A DNA stretch of 64,000 nucleotides from CAVRRZ01 sp963723745. GTDB lineage: Bacteria; Actinomycetota; Actinomycetes; Mycobacteriales; Geodermatophilaceae. Under the pieces are notes generated by a model, which saw only the letters and a program-made list of their open reading frames with translations, made no database searches and was not told the DNA's origin. Position 1 is the first letter of the stretch; each line of letters begins with the position of its first letter. Positions 17,337-26,163 of the stretch are shown piece after piece. The stretch lies in contig CAVRRZ010000001.1 in NCBI GenBank assembly GCA_963723745.1, positions 186,001 to 250,000 on the forward strand. Direction: 5' to 3'. The translations under genes were made by a program, and so were the position numbers.

Positions 17337-17411
17337 TCAGGAGGTCGGACAGAGGCAGCTGCCGACGCGGCACAGGTCCACTGTGCGGCGCGAGGTCAGC
17401 AGGATGCCCAC
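17337..17411 (-). CDS. Cysteine-responsive leader peptide
   Basis: A 24-codon frame from GTG 17411 to TGA 17337 encodes VGILLTSRRTVDLCRVGSC then LCPTS. The RRxVDLCRVxSxLC core is the hallmark of a short actinobacterial leader-peptide family found upstream of sulfate- and cysteine-related genes. Three cysteine codons near its end would stall ribosomes when cysteine is scarce, changing expression of the downstream DUF4395-sseA-DUF1416 genes. It starts inside the 3' end of the thioredoxin gene in another frame. Confidence 0.82.
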   Translation of the reverse strand: MGILLTSRRTVDLCRVGSCLCPTS

Positions 17412-17890
17412 GCGCGCGAGGGTAGCCGATCACGAACGTCCTTCCGGGGCGGCCGGACACGGGCGTCGACCAGCGCGGTCAGCTCCTCGGGACGGGGCGC
17501 TCCGCTGCTGCGGCCGAGCAGGCTGCCCGGCGCGGTCGAGGTAGAACAGCGTGGGCGTCCGGCGGACGTCCAGCGCGCGGACCTCGTCGAGGTGGCTCTC
17601 GGCGTCGACCTGGAGCACGGCGAGGCCGGGGCGGGTCGCCTGCAGCTGCGCGAGCCGGGCCTTCGTGGTTCGGCACGGCCCGCAGAAGGCGGTGGAGAAC
17701 TGGACGACGGTGAGGTCGGCCTCGTCCGGGCGGGCGCCCAGCCGCTCGAAGCACCTCCACGGTGCGGCGGCTCTCGTCCGGCCGGTCGTCGACCGTCCGC
17801 AGCGCACCGTTGCGGGCGCGCGCCACCAGGCGGCGGCCGCCCACCAGCAGGAGGACGGCCACGAGGACGGCGGCTCCGATCAGGACTCAT
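17396..17890 (-). CDS. Membrane-anchored thioredoxin-like protein, frameshifted
   Basis: With an extra C removed near 17886, the protein begins MSLIGAAVLVAVLLLVGGRR, one N-terminal membrane span, and continues as a thioredoxin fold: DLTVVQFSTAFCGPCRTTKARLAQL with the CGPC active site, VLQVDAESHLDEVRALDV, RRTPTLFYLDRAG (cis-Pro in RTPT) and a final helix EELTALVDARV. It probably reduces disulfides or handles persulfides outside the membrane. It heads the sulfur operon; its 3' end overlaps the leader peptide start by 16 bp. Other slips lie near 17755 and 17530. Confidence 0.8.
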   Translation of the reverse strand: MSPDRSRRPRGRPPAGGRPPPGGARPQRCAADGRRPAGREPPHRGGASSGWAPARTRPTSPSSSSPPPSAGRAEPRRPGSRSCRRPAPASPCSRSTPRATSTRSARWTSAGRPRCSTSTAPGSLLGRSSGAPRPEELTALVDARVRPPRKDVRDRLPSRAWASC

Positions 17891-18003
17891 CCCCCGCGGC
17901 AACCCGGCCGGCCGGCGATCCATTCCTGCTCGGTCAGCCGATGACCGCGTCCGACCGCCTCGACGTCGACGACCACGCCGTCCTCGGCCGGCCGGACACT
18001 CGG

Positions 18004-18627
18004 TCAGCTCAGCCCGAACGGCAGCGGCGGGACGGTGTAGCGCAGGTCGAGCAGGTCGGTCGACGCGCTCGACGAGGAAGTCCGGGACGTCGACACCGGC
18101 GCCCGCGGCCTCCTCGACGTCGACGACCAGGTCGTCCCCTCGAGCGTGACGCGTGCCGGTGGCGGTGAGCGGCACCTGCTGCCCGAGGAGCTCGACGGTG
18201 CGGGTGATCCGCAGCCCGTCACCCTCGCGGGTCAGCGTCGGTGTCGGCGCCGAGCTCGCGCGGAGAGCAGCTCGTAGGACAGCGTCGCCGTCCCGTCGAT
18301 GCGGCTCGACCGGCACCTCGCCGACCGACCGGGCAGCACGTCGGACAGCGGCACCTCGACGCCGCGCAGCGCGACGTCGGCGCGCGGTGCCCTCCGGCTG
18401 GCCGAGCTCCTCGGCGGTGAGTGCGATCCGCACCTCGTCGTAGCGCCCGGCGACCGCCTGGGTGAGGAACGGGAACCCCGTCGATGTCCACCTCCGGCGG
18501 TCCCGCCAGGCCCGCCTCGTCGGCGATCCCCTCGGCCACCCGGTCCTCGGCGATCGACACCGCCACGCGGTCAGCGAGCGACGGCGAGCCCGAGCAGCAC
18601 CACCAGGACGACGACCAGGACCCGCAT
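18004..18627 (-). CDS. DUF2993 (LmeA-type) exported lipid-interacting protein, frameshifted
   Basis: About 205 residues. MRVLVVVLVVLLGLAVAR is a signal or anchor helix. The remaining frames assemble the DUF2993 beta-structure: VAEGIADEAGLAGPPEVDIDGVPFL, LTAEELGQPEG, VELLGQQVPLTATGT, VVDVEEAAGAGVDVPDFLVERV and LRYTVPPLPFG at the end. In mycobacteria the family member LmeA sits on the periplasmic side and supports lipomannan elongation. The ATG at 18625-18627 overlaps the TGA of the preceding membrane protein by one base. Several slips occur between 18055 and 18480. Confidence 0.8.
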
Positions 18628-19484
18628 CAGAAGCTCGTGTAGTACGCCAGCGCCAGCGCGATCGGGGCGCAGGCGGCGATCGGCAGGACCGCCTGGATCA
18701 CCGGCAGCGCCCACCGGCTGCGGCGCCGGCCACTGCCCGCGGCGCGATCGGCCTCGACGACGAGGTAGCTGGCCGCGAGGCTGACGAGCACGGCGACACC
18801 GCCCACCGCGCCGCCGTAGATGGCCGCGCCGAGCGCGTCGAACAGCTCGTCGGGACGACGGCGCAGCCAGGTGACCGCACCCGCGGCTCCCACCGCGAGC
18901 ACCAGACCCAGCAGACCGCGAGGCAGGCCGAAGGCCACCTGCGGACGCGGGAACACCAGGTCGACCAGGTGCGCGGCGACCAGCGCGGCGCCGACCGCCA
19001 GCAGGGCGGAGACGGTGAGCCGGGCCGCGTCGGGGTCGTCGACGTCGCGCAGCAGCACCGCCAGGGCGCACACCGCGCACAGCATCAGCACCGAGACCGC
19101 CAGCGACGCCACCAGCGCCGTCCGCGGACGACGGAACATCTGCCGGAGCACCGCCGCCGGCAGCGCCAGCCCGAGCACCGCGAGCAGCGCGCCGACGGTC
19201 GGCCGGTCGGCGAGCACGAAGACCAGGTCGGCGGCGACGGAGGCGGCGGCGCCGACGCACGAACGTGCCGACGAACTGGCGGCGGGAGGTGGCCAGTGGC
19301 CCACGCGACGACGAACGCCAGCTGCAGCACCAGGACGGCGGCCAGCGAGCCCCCGGTCCCCGCCCAGCTCGGGCGCGGCCACGAGCAGGCCCACCCCTGC
19401 GGCGGCGAGCACCGCGGCCGGCACGTGGTGCACGACCCGGGAGACCTCGACCTCCGCGTCGTCGTCGACCGTGCTGCCGCTCAC
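18627..19484 (-). CDS. Multi-span membrane protein of unknown function, frameshifted
   Basis: About 285 residues with roughly seven hydrophobic segments, for example VPAAVLAAAGVGLLVAAPEL, VGALLAVLGLALPAAVLRQM, LAVSVLMLCAVCALAVLLRD and VLPIAACAPIALALAYYTSF at the C-terminus. An acidic VDDDAEVEVSR N-terminus precedes the first span. The frame is lost between about 19250 and 19350 and resumes. GTG 19482-19484 overlaps the hydrolase stop, and its own stop overlaps the DUF2993 start, so it is translated as part of a three-gene unit. No transporter signature was found. Confidence 0.7.
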   Translation of the reverse strand: MSGSTVDDDAEVEVSRVVHHVPAAVLAAAGVGLLVAAPELGGDRGLAGRRPGAAAGVRRRVGHWPPPAASSSARSCVGAAASVAADLVFVLADRPTVGALLAVLGLALPAAVLRQMFRRPRTALVASLAVSVLMLCAVCALAVLLRDVDDPDAARLTVSALLAVGAALVAAHLVDLVFPRPQVAFGLPRGLLGLVLAVGAAGAVTWLRRRPDELFDALGAAIYGGAVGGVAVLVSLAASYLVVEADRAAGSGRRRSRWALPVIQAVLPIAACAPIALALAYYTSF

Positions 19485-20280
19485 GGGCTGATGGTGGCAG
19501 ACGCCCAGCGTCCGATCCGTTCGACGAGCGGAGCGGTGAGGCCGTTCTCGGCGTGTCCGAAGCCCGGGACCACCCACGCGGTGGCCGCCGGCCCGGCCGC
19601 GCGGGCCAGCGCGCGGAAGTGCTCGACCGGGAAGTACTCGTCCCGGTCGCCGTGCACGAGCAGCAACGGCGTGGGGGCGACCAGCGCCGCGGCCTCCAGG
19701 GGCGACACCGGCGGCTCTGCCCAGGGCTCGCCCAGCCGCAGCCGGAGCAGCCGCCCGGCCACGGCCCGGCCGGCGGAGGTCTCGAGGAGCCAGTGCACCC
19801 GACGCATGGGGCGGGTCTCGCGCACGTACCAGCGCGCGACGGAGCTGACGCTGACCACTGCGTCGGGACGGGAGCTGCCCAGCGCCGCCTGGCGCAGCGC
19901 GACACCGCCGCCCATCGACAGGCCCAGGGTCACCACGGCATCGGCGCCGTCGTCCCGCGCGGCCGCGACCGCGGCGTCGAGATCCAGGAGCTCGCCGTCC
20001 CCTCCGACGGTGGACGCACCCCCGGAGCCGCCGTGACCGCGGAAGTCCAGGGCCCGGACGTCGCCGAACCGGCGCAGCCAGGCGGCCAGGCGCAGCGAAC
20101 GACGACCGCGCGACCCGCGTTGGTGAAGCCGTGCCCGACGACGAAGGTGAGCGGCCGCTCCCCCACTCGCACCGGCCGGTCACGGCGGGCCGGCAGCAGC
20201 ATGCCGGTCAGGTCGACGCCGTCCGACGTGCGCACAGTGATCGATCGCGCACCCTCGATCGGGGCAGCAGGTGGCGACAC
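19481..20280 (-). CDS. Alpha/beta hydrolase
   Basis: About 265 residues with the full triad: nucleophile Ser in GLSMGGGVAL, Asp in LLLVHGDRDEYFP and His in VVPGFGHAENG. The oxyanion region is VVGHGFTNAGRA, and RALDFRGHGGSGGAS precedes the nucleophile elbow. It resembles serine aminopeptidase or acylglycerol-lipase-type esterases; the substrate is unknown. A slip near 20100 splits the N-terminal third. The GTG at 20280 lies 60 bp from the divergent glnR start. Confidence 0.83.
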
Positions 20281-20286
20281 GTCGGT

Positions 20287-20292
20287 TATCCT
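20287..20292 (+). promoter_or_regulatory. Possible -10 element of glnR
   Basis: TATCCT in the divergent 60-bp gap, 49 bp before the glnR ATG. No convincing -35 box was found 17 bp upstream, so the call is tentative. Confidence 0.35.
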
Positions 20293-20340
20293 GCAGCCTT
20301 ACCTCGACAAGGGCGTCGACGGCTCTCCCGAGGAGACGAC

Positions 20341-21095
20341 ATGCGACTCGTTCTCATGACCGCCGCGCGCCAGGCGACGACCGAGGTGCTGCCCGCACTC
20401 GGGCTGCTGCCCACCAGGTGCGCGTCGTGGCGCCCGAGCTGGCCAGCCTGCTCGACGGCGACTCCGGTGACGTCGTGCTGGTCGACGCCCGACACGACCT
20501 CATCCAGGCCCGCACGCTGTGCGGCCTGCTCGCCTCGACCGGCGTCGCCGCCTCGCTGGTCGCCGATCCTGTCCGAGGGCGGCCTCGTCGCCCTGTCGGC
20601 CGACTGGGGCGTCGACGACGTCCTGCTCGACACCGCCGGCCCCGCCGAGGTCGACGCCCGCCTGAAGTGGGCCACGGCCCGCCGGCTCAAGGCGGCGTAC
20701 CCCGGCCGACGGTCGACCGCGGGCGTGACCACCGGCCGGCGAGCTGGTCATCGACGAGCACAGCTACTCGGCGAAGCTCCGCGGCCGGCCCGCTCGACCT
20801 CACCTACAAGGAGTTCGAGCTGCTGAAGTACCTGGCCCAGCACCCGGGCCGGGTGTTCTCCCGCGCGCAGCTGCTGCAGGAGATCTGGGGCTACGACTAC
20901 TTCGGCGGCACCCGCACGGTCGACGTCCACGTCCGGCGGCTGCGGGCCAAGCTCGGCACCGAGCACGAGGCGCTGATCGGCACCGTCCGCAACGTCGGCT
21001 ACAAGCTCGACCAGCAGGTGGCCGACGCCGCCGCGGCTGCCGCCCGGGACGCGGAGCCGGCGGAGGAGCCCGAGCTGGTCCGGGGCGAACGCTGA
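20341..21095 (+). CDS. glnR: GlnR-type nitrogen regulator, frameshifted
   Basis: About 250 residues. The N-terminal receiver-like domain reads MRLVLMTAARQATTEVLPALGLL, VVLVDARHDLIQARTLCGLLAST, LVALSADWGVDDVLLDTAGPAEV, which matches Streptomyces GlnR closely. The C-terminal winged helix is very conserved: LDLTYKEFELLKYLAQHPGR, AQLLQEIWGYDYFGGTRTVD and VRRLRAKLG. GlnR is an orphan OmpR-type activator of nitrogen assimilation genes with an unusual, probably unphosphorylated receiver. Four single-base slips between 20415 and 20790 are probable errors. ATG 20341 fits homologous starts. The mycothiol synthase gene follows at once, as it does in Streptomyces. Confidence 0.9.
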
Positions 21096-22029
21096 CCGCT
21101 GCCGGGCAGGTACGGGACCTCCCGCGCCTCGACCCCGCCGACGTCGCCGCCGTCCTCGGCGTGCTGCGGGCCGCGGCGGCCGCCGACGGCGTGCGGCCGG
21201 TGTCGGAGGAGGGCGAGCTGCGGCTGCGCCACGGCGGTCCGGACGGCGGACGTGACCTGCTGGCCACGACCGCGGACGGCGACGTCGCCGGCTACGCCCG
21301 GTTCGAGCGCGGGGACGACGAGGCGGAGGGCGAGCTCGTCGTCCATCCGCTGCACCGCAGGCAGGGCGTGGGCACCGCGCTCGCCGCCCGGCTCGAGCAG
21401 CTGGCCGGCGACCGTCCGGTGCGGGTATGGGCGCACGGCGACCTCCCGGCCGCCGCGGCGCTGGCGCGTCGGCGCGGGTTACGAGCGGGCCCGGGTGCTG
21501 CTCCAGATGCGCCTGCGCCTGGACGACATCGGCCCCGACCGCGGCCGGCGCTGCCCGACGACGTCCGGGTGCTGCCGTTCGTCCCCGGCCGGGACGAGCA
21601 GGCGTGGCTGCGGGTCAACGCGCGCGCGTTCGCCGCTCATCCCGAGCAGGGCGCCTGGACCGCCGACGACCTCCGGCTGCGGGAGGCTGAGCCGTGGTTC
21701 GACCCGGCCGGCTTCCTGCTGGCCTGGCGCGGCGACCCGGACGGCCGGCGGCGACGCTGCTCGGCTTCCACTGGACCAAGGTGCACGCGCCCGGGGAGGC
21801 CGCCGACGAGGCGGTCGGCGAGGTCTACGTCCTCGGCGTCGACCCCGACGCCCAGGGGATGCGGCTCGGGCAGGCGCTCACCGACCTCGGGCTGGCCCAC
21901 CTGCGCGGGCGGGGCCTGCACCAGGTGCTGCTGTACGTGGAGGAGGACAACGCCGCCGCCGTCCGTCTCTACGAGAGCCGCGGCTTCACCCGTCACGCCG
22001 TCGACGTCTCCTGGCGCCTGCCCCGCTGA
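21092..22029 (+). CDS. mshD: Mycothiol synthase
   Basis: A two-GNAT-domain acetyltransferase of about 312 residues that adds the acetyl group to Cys-GlcN-Ins, the last step of mycothiol synthesis. The acetyl-CoA loop of domain 1 is HPLHRRQGVGTALAARL; domain 2 has VYVLGVDPDAQGMRLGQALTDLGLAHL and LYVEEDNAAAVRLYESRGF, and ends DVSWRLPR. The N-terminus has no ATG or GTG before 21161, so the start is uncertain: a CTG overlapping the glnR stop (21092) or an error-masked start are options. Slips near 21475, 21540 and 21755 separate conserved blocks. Confidence 0.88.
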
Positions 22030-22050
22030 ACGAGCCGGGCGCCCGCAGGC

Positions 22051-22977
22051 TCAGCCGAAGCGGCCGGAGATGTAGTCCTCGGTCCGCTGGTCGGCCGGGT
22101 TGCTGAAGATCGTCGAGGTCAGGTCGTACTCGACCAGCCGGCCGTGCCGCTCCCCCTTGTCGTCCACGTCGGCGGTGAAGAACGCCGTCCGGTCGGAGAC
22201 TCGGGCCGCCTGCTGCATGTTGTGGGTGACGATCACGATCGTGTAGTCGCGGGCCAGGTCCTCCATGAGGTCCTCGATCCTGGCGGTGGCGATCGGGTCC
22301 AGCGCCGAGCACGGCTCGTCCATCAGGATGATCTCGGGCCGCACCGCGATGGTGCGGGCGATGCACAGCCGCTGCTGCTGGCCGCCCGACAGCGCCAGGG
22401 CGCTCTCCTTGAGCTTGTCCTTCACCTCGTCCCACAGGGCGGCACCGGTCAGCGCCTCCTCGACCAGGTCGTCCATGCTCGACGGCTTCATACCGTTGAC
22501 CTTCGGTCCGTAGGCGATGTTGTCGTAGATCGACTTCGGGAACGGGTTGGGCTTCTGGAAGACCATGCCGATCCGGCGGCGCACCTCGATCGGGTCGACA
22601 TGAGGGCCGTAGAGGTCCTGGGCGTGGTAGGTGATCCGGCCGCCGACGCGGGCGCCGGGGATCAGGTCGTTCATCCGGTTGAAGCAGCGCAGGATGGTCG
22701 ACTTCCCGCAGCCGGACGGCCCGATCAACGCGGTGATCTCGTTGCGGCCGATGTCGAGGCTCACGCCGCGCACGGCCTCGAAGGCGCCGTAGAAGACGCT
22801 GACGTCGGTCGCCTTCATGACCGGGGAGGTCACCGTGCGCGCCGTGGGGTGGGGCCGGCGGTCGGTACGGACGGTCAGGGCGCGCAGTTCGCCGTCCAGG
22901 CCACCGCCCGGCCGTGTCGGCCCGTCGGCGGCGACGTTGCGCGCGGGAGCCTCGGCCGTCGTGGTGTCGGGAGCCAT
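22051..22977 (-). CDS. pstB: Phosphate ABC transporter ATPase PstB (system 1)
   Basis: 308 residues. After about 50 extra N-terminal residues of low complexity, the ATPase core begins MKATDVSVFYGAFEAVRGVSL. Walker A is GPSGCGKST, the Q-loop is GMVFQKPNPFP, the signature is LSGGQQQRLCIAR, Walker B is IILMDEPCSALDP and the switch His is VTHNMQQA. The DYISGRFG C-terminus is diagnostic for PstB. ATG 22977 gives the long form; an internal ATG at the MKATDVS position (about 22818) would give the usual length of about 255 and may be the real start. It ends a minus-strand pstSCAB operon and lacks a following phoU. Confidence 0.95.
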   Translation of the reverse strand: MAPDTTTAEAPARNVAADGPTRPGGGLDGELRALTVRTDRRPHPTARTVTSPVMKATDVSVFYGAFEAVRGVSLDIGRNEITALIGPSGCGKSTILRCFNRMNDLIPGARVGGRITYHAQDLYGPHVDPIEVRRRIGMVFQKPNPFPKSIYDNIAYGPKVNGMKPSSMDDLVEEALTGAALWDEVKDKLKESALALSGGQQQRLCIARTIAVRPEIILMDEPCSALDPIATARIEDLMEDLARDYTIVIVTHNMQQAARVSDRTAFFTADVDDKGERHGRLVEYDLTSTIFSNPADQRTEDYISGRFG

Positions 22978-22997
22978 GGGGGTGTCGTCCTTCACGG

Positions 22998-23903
22998 TCA
23001 GGTCCGCTTGCCGTAGTGGTTGCGGATCCAGATGGCCAGGGAGTTCATGCTCAGGAGGAGGACCAGGAGGACGACGATGGTCGCCGAGGCGAGGATCCGG
23101 AACTCCTCGCGCGGCTCGCTGGTCCAGTTGAAGATCTGGATGGGCAGCACGGTGTACCGGTCGAAGACCGAGTCGGGCACGAACGTCACGAAGGTGACGC
23201 CGCCGAGCAGCAGCAGCGGGGCGGCCTCCCCGATGGCCCGCGACAGCGAGATGATCGACCCGGTCGCGATGCCGGGCACCGCCTGCGGGAGCACCTGCCG
23301 CCAGATGGTCTGCCACTGGGTCGCGCCGAGCGCCAGCGAGCCCTGGCGGATCGAGTTCGGCACCGCCCGGATCGCCTCGCGGCTGGCGATGATCAGCACG
23401 GGCAGGATCAGCAGGGACAGCGTCAGCGCCGCGGTCATGACGTTGAAGCCGACCTGCAGCTGGCGAGCGATGATGCCCAGGCCGAGGATGCCGTAGACGA
23501 TCGACGGCACCGCCGCGAGGTTCTGGATGTTCAGCTCGATCAGCCGGTTGATCCGCGAGACGGGGTTGGCGTACTCCTCCAGATAGATCGCCGTCATGAC
23601 ACCCAGCGGCACCGCGATGAGGAAGACCAGCGCCATCACCCACAGCGTCCCGGCGATCGCGGACAGGGCGCCGGCCATCTCCGGGTTGATGGACGACGGC
23701 ATGTTCGTCCACAGCCGGGAGTCGATCCGCGGCCAGCCGCGCCGCACCAGGAAGACGAGCAGCACGACCAGGAAGACCATCGCGATCGCGAGGCAGGCGA
23801 ACAGCACCGCCCGGAAGATCCACTCCTTCGGCGACCGGGTCTCGGGCTGCAGCTGCGCCTCCGGCGCCGGCAGGACCTGTGGCGGGTCGGCGGTGGCGGT
23901 CAC
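22998..23903 (-). CDS. pstA: Phosphate ABC transporter permease PstA (system 1)
   Basis: About 301 residues with six membrane spans. A long first helix (WIFRAVLFACLAIAMVFLVVL) is followed by the permease core: VMALVFLIAVPLGVMTAIYLEEYA, NLAAVPSIVYGILGLGI, SLLILPVLIIASREAIRAVP, SLALGATQWQTIWRQVLPQAVPGI (the EAA-type cytoplasmic loop) and SRAIGEAAPLLLLGG. It forms the channel dimer with PstC. GTG 23901-23903 overlaps the pstC stop (GTGA). Confidence 0.95.
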   Translation of the reverse strand: MTATADPPQVLPAPEAQLQPETRSPKEWIFRAVLFACLAIAMVFLVVLLVFLVRRGWPRIDSRLWTNMPSSINPEMAGALSAIAGTLWVMALVFLIAVPLGVMTAIYLEEYANPVSRINRLIELNIQNLAAVPSIVYGILGLGIIARQLQVGFNVMTAALTLSLLILPVLIIASREAIRAVPNSIRQGSLALGATQWQTIWRQVLPQAVPGIATGSIISLSRAIGEAAPLLLLGGVTFVTFVPDSVFDRYTVLPIQIFNWTSEPREEFRILASATIVVLLVLLLSMNSLAIWIRNHYGKRT

Positions 23904-24844
23904 TCGTAGACCTCCCGGTACTTGCGCACGAGGCGGATGCTCAGCGCGTTCATCACGAGGGTCATCGCGAACAGCAGGCTGCCGACGGCGAAGATCGTCT
24001 CGTAGCCGATGGAGCCCACCGGCACGTCGCCGATGCCGGCCGCGGCGATGAAACTGGTCATGGTCTGCATGCCCTCGGTGGGGTCGAAGCTGAGATTGGG
24101 CGTCTGACCGGCGGCGATCGCGACGATCATCGTCTCGCCGATCGCCCGGGAGACGCCGAGGACGCACGCGGCGACGATGCCGCTCAGCGCGGCCGGCACG
24201 ACGATGCGGCTGGCCACCTGCCGCTTGGTGCTGCCCAACGCGTACGCGCCCTCGCGCAGGGCGCGGGGCACCGCGCTCATGGCGTCCTCGGAGAGGGACG
24301 CGACGGTCGGGATGATCATGACGCCCATGACGATCCCGGCCGACAGCGCGTTGAAGCCGCGGATGCCGAACAGCGGCTGGAGCACCAGCCCGGTCACGAA
24401 CTCCAGCGCGAAGAAGCCGAAGACGACCGTCGGGATCCCGGCGAGGACCTCGAGGACCGGCTTGAGGACCGCCCGCCGCTCGGGGCGGGCGTAATCGGAC
24501 AGGTAGAGGGCCGTACCCAGCCCCAGCGGTACGGCCACCAGGATCGCGATCCCGGTCACCAGCAGCGTGGCCGTGACCAGCGGGAGGACGCCGAACTGCG
24601 GATTGGCGAACAACGGCGACCACGTGGTGCCGGTGAAGAACTCGCGGAAGGTGACGACGTCCTCGGCGAAGAAGCTGATCGTCGGCGGCAGCAGGGAGAA
24701 GACGATGCCGACGGTGGTCAGCACCGACACCAGGGCGGCCAGGAACAGCAGGCCCCGGATGACGAGTTCGCCGTACCGGGGGCGCACCTGGCGGAGGTTG
24801 GTGTCGCGCGCCGGAGGCGGTTGTTCGGTGAGGGTGGCGGTCAC
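23900..24844 (-). CDS. pstC: Phosphate ABC transporter permease PstC (system 1)
   Basis: 314 residues, six spans. Features: a short cytoplasmic N-terminus with RPRYGELVIRG, a first span LLFLAALVSVLTTVGIVFSLL, the external loop FREFFTGTTWSPLF typical of PstC, then LATALLVTGIAILVAVPLGLG-type core, EVLAGIPTVVFGFFALEFV, EGAYALGSTKRQVASRIVVPAALSGIVA and VSRAIGETMIVAIAAG. GTG 24844 lies 78 bp past pstS, after a hairpin at 24876-24909 that should reduce readthrough so that more PstS is made than permease. Confidence 0.95.
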   Translation of the reverse strand: MTATLTEQPPPARDTNLRQVRPRYGELVIRGLLFLAALVSVLTTVGIVFSLLPPTISFFAEDVVTFREFFTGTTWSPLFANPQFGVLPLVTATLLVTGIAILVAVPLGLGTALYLSDYARPERRAVLKPVLEVLAGIPTVVFGFFALEFVTGLVLQPLFGIRGFNALSAGIVMGVMIIPTVASLSEDAMSAVPRALREGAYALGSTKRQVASRIVVPAALSGIVAACVLGVSRAIGETMIVAIAAGQTPNLSFDPTEGMQTMTSFIAAAGIGDVPVGSIGYETIFAVGSLLFAMTLVMNALSIRLVRKYREVYE

Positions 24845-24875
24845 GTACCGGTTCCGGCCTCTCTGACGATGGGGT

Positions 24876-24909
24876 GTGCCGCCGCCCCGCGGCAGCGGGA
24901 CGGCGGCAC
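24876..24909 (-). terminator. Attenuating hairpin between pstS and pstC
   Basis: 15-bp arms with one mismatch (24876-24890 and 24895-24909) and a 4-nt loop. It sits in the only real gap of the operon and probably acts as a partial terminator or mRNA stabiliser. Confidence 0.7.
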
Positions 24910-24922
24910 GGCGCGGCGGGGC

Positions 24923-25900
24923 TCAGCCCTGCAGCTCGTCGACCTGGGACTCGACCTCGGAGACCTGCTCGTCGGTCAGCGGGATGAACAGCGCGGCCTC
25001 GGCGATCTCCGCCTGGTTGGCGATGTAGAAGTCGACGAAGGCCCGCACCTCGGGGCGCTCGAGAGCGGTGGCGCTCGGGTAGATGAACAGCTCCCGGCCC
25101 AGCGGCGTGTAGCTGCCGTCCTGGACGCTCTCGGTACTCGGGTCGACGCAGCCGTCGCCACCGTCGATCGCCAGCGGCTTCACGCGACCCTCGTTCTCCT
25201 CCACGTAGGAGAAGCCGAAGTAGCCCATCGCACCCTCGGCGCCCTCGACGCCCTGCACGATCACGTTGTCGTCCTCGGAGGCGCCGTAGTCGGTGCGGCT
25301 GACGCCCTCGTCCCCGTTGACCGCGTCGGTGAAGTAGTCGAACGTGCCCGAGTCGGTACCGGGCCCGAAGAGCTCCAGGGGCACGTCGGGGAACCCGTCG
25401 CGGACCTGGCTCCAGTTGTCGACCGACGAGCCCTCGTCCCAGATGGCGTTGAGCTCCTCGACGGTCAGGCAGTCGGCCCAGTCGTTGTCCGGGTTCACGA
25501 CGACCGAGAGGGCGTCGTTGGCCACGCCCAGCTCGGCGAACTCGACGCCGGCCTCCTCGCACGCGGCGATCTCGTCCTCGGCGATCGAACGGGAGGCGTT
25601 GGAGATGTCGGTCTCCTCGCGGCAGAACTTCTCGAAGCCGCCGCCGGTGCCCGACGTGCCGACGGTCACCTGGACGCCGGGGTTCTCCTGCTGGAACAGC
25701 TCGGCCGCGGCGGCGCTGAGCGGCTCGACCGTCGAGGAGCCGTCGATCACGACCTCGCCGCTGAGTTCGTCGCCACCCTCGGAGCCGCCGGCCGTCGGGT
25801 TGCCGCTGTCGTCGGTGTTGCCGCAGGCGGCCAGGGCGAGGGACAGCGTGAGCACGGCGGCCGCCGGCAGTGACCGGTGGCGCAGGGTGCTGGTCTTCAA
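24923..25900 (-). CDS. pstS: Phosphate-binding lipoprotein PstS (system 1)
   Basis: 325 residues. Lipoprotein signal peptide with lipobox ALAACG (Cys at about 26), then an acidic linker (DDSGNPTAGGSEGGDE). The periplasmic-binding fold has the phosphate-contacting IDGSSTVEPLS, VGTSGTGGGFEKFC, DISNASRSI and FGPGTDSGTFDYFTDAV. The protein belongs to the SphX/PstS subgroup that keeps a CREETDI disulfide region. It captures inorganic phosphate at the outer face of the membrane. The ATG is 69 bp from a candidate PHO box on the minus strand (25969-26023). Confidence 0.95.
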   Translation of the reverse strand: MKTSTLRHRSLPAAAVLTLSLALAACGNTDDSGNPTAGGSEGGDELSGEVVIDGSSTVEPLSAAAAELFQQENPGVQVTVGTSGTGGGFEKFCREETDISNASRSIAEDEIAACEEAGVEFAELGVANDALSVVVNPDNDWADCLTVEELNAIWDEGSSVDNWSQVRDGFPDVPLELFGPGTDSGTFDYFTDAVNGDEGVSRTDYGASEDDNVIVQGVEGAEGAMGYFGFSYVEENEGRVKPLAIDGGDGCVDPSTESVQDGSYTPLGRELFIYPSATALERPEVRAFVDFYIANQAEIAEAALFIPLTDEQVSEVESQVDELQG

Positions 25901-25968
25901 CGGATGTGCCTCTCTGTCTGCGCCTGGACACCCCAGGCAGCGGGACTGACGAGGCGAAAGCTAGGGAG

Positions 25969-26023
25969 CGGGGATGAACCGGTCCCCGTGCTCAGGTGAA
26001 CGGACGACGAACGGTGACGGCAC
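25969..26023 (-). promoter_or_regulatory. Candidate PHO box of pst operon 1
   Basis: On the minus strand, 11-bp units in direct array: GTGCCGTCACC, GTTCGTCGTCC, GTTCACCTGAG, CACGGGGACCG, GTTCATCCCCG. Three of five begin with GTTC, matching the GTTCACC-type direct repeat bound by PhoP in actinobacteria. It ends 69 bp before the pstS start. Confidence 0.65.
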
Positions 26024-26163
26024 GGTTGTCGACCCGTCGGCCCGGTCCGCGTCGCCGGCGGGCGATGCGTCCGCGACTGGTCACCTCAGGCGTCGGGACT
26101 GTTCAGCGGGCGTTCATCCGGCGGTATCCGCGGCAACACCGGCCTCGGCTTCCCTTGCGCTGC

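Noticed and set aside
18462..20359. Long plus-strand open frames over the DUF2993, membrane-protein and hydrolase genes
   Set aside because: Composition is His/Arg/Gly-rich as expected for antisense of GC-rich coding DNA; the minus-strand frames carry real motifs (GLSMGGG, hydrophobic spans).
22032..22052. Hairpin between mshD and pstB as terminator
   Set aside because: A 5-bp GAGCC/GGCTC stem around GGGCGCCC overlaps the pstB stop codon; too short to call with confidence.
23879..25873. A 664-codon plus-strand open frame over pstC and pstS
   Set aside because: It lies antisense to two genes with complete family motifs and has no domain of its own.
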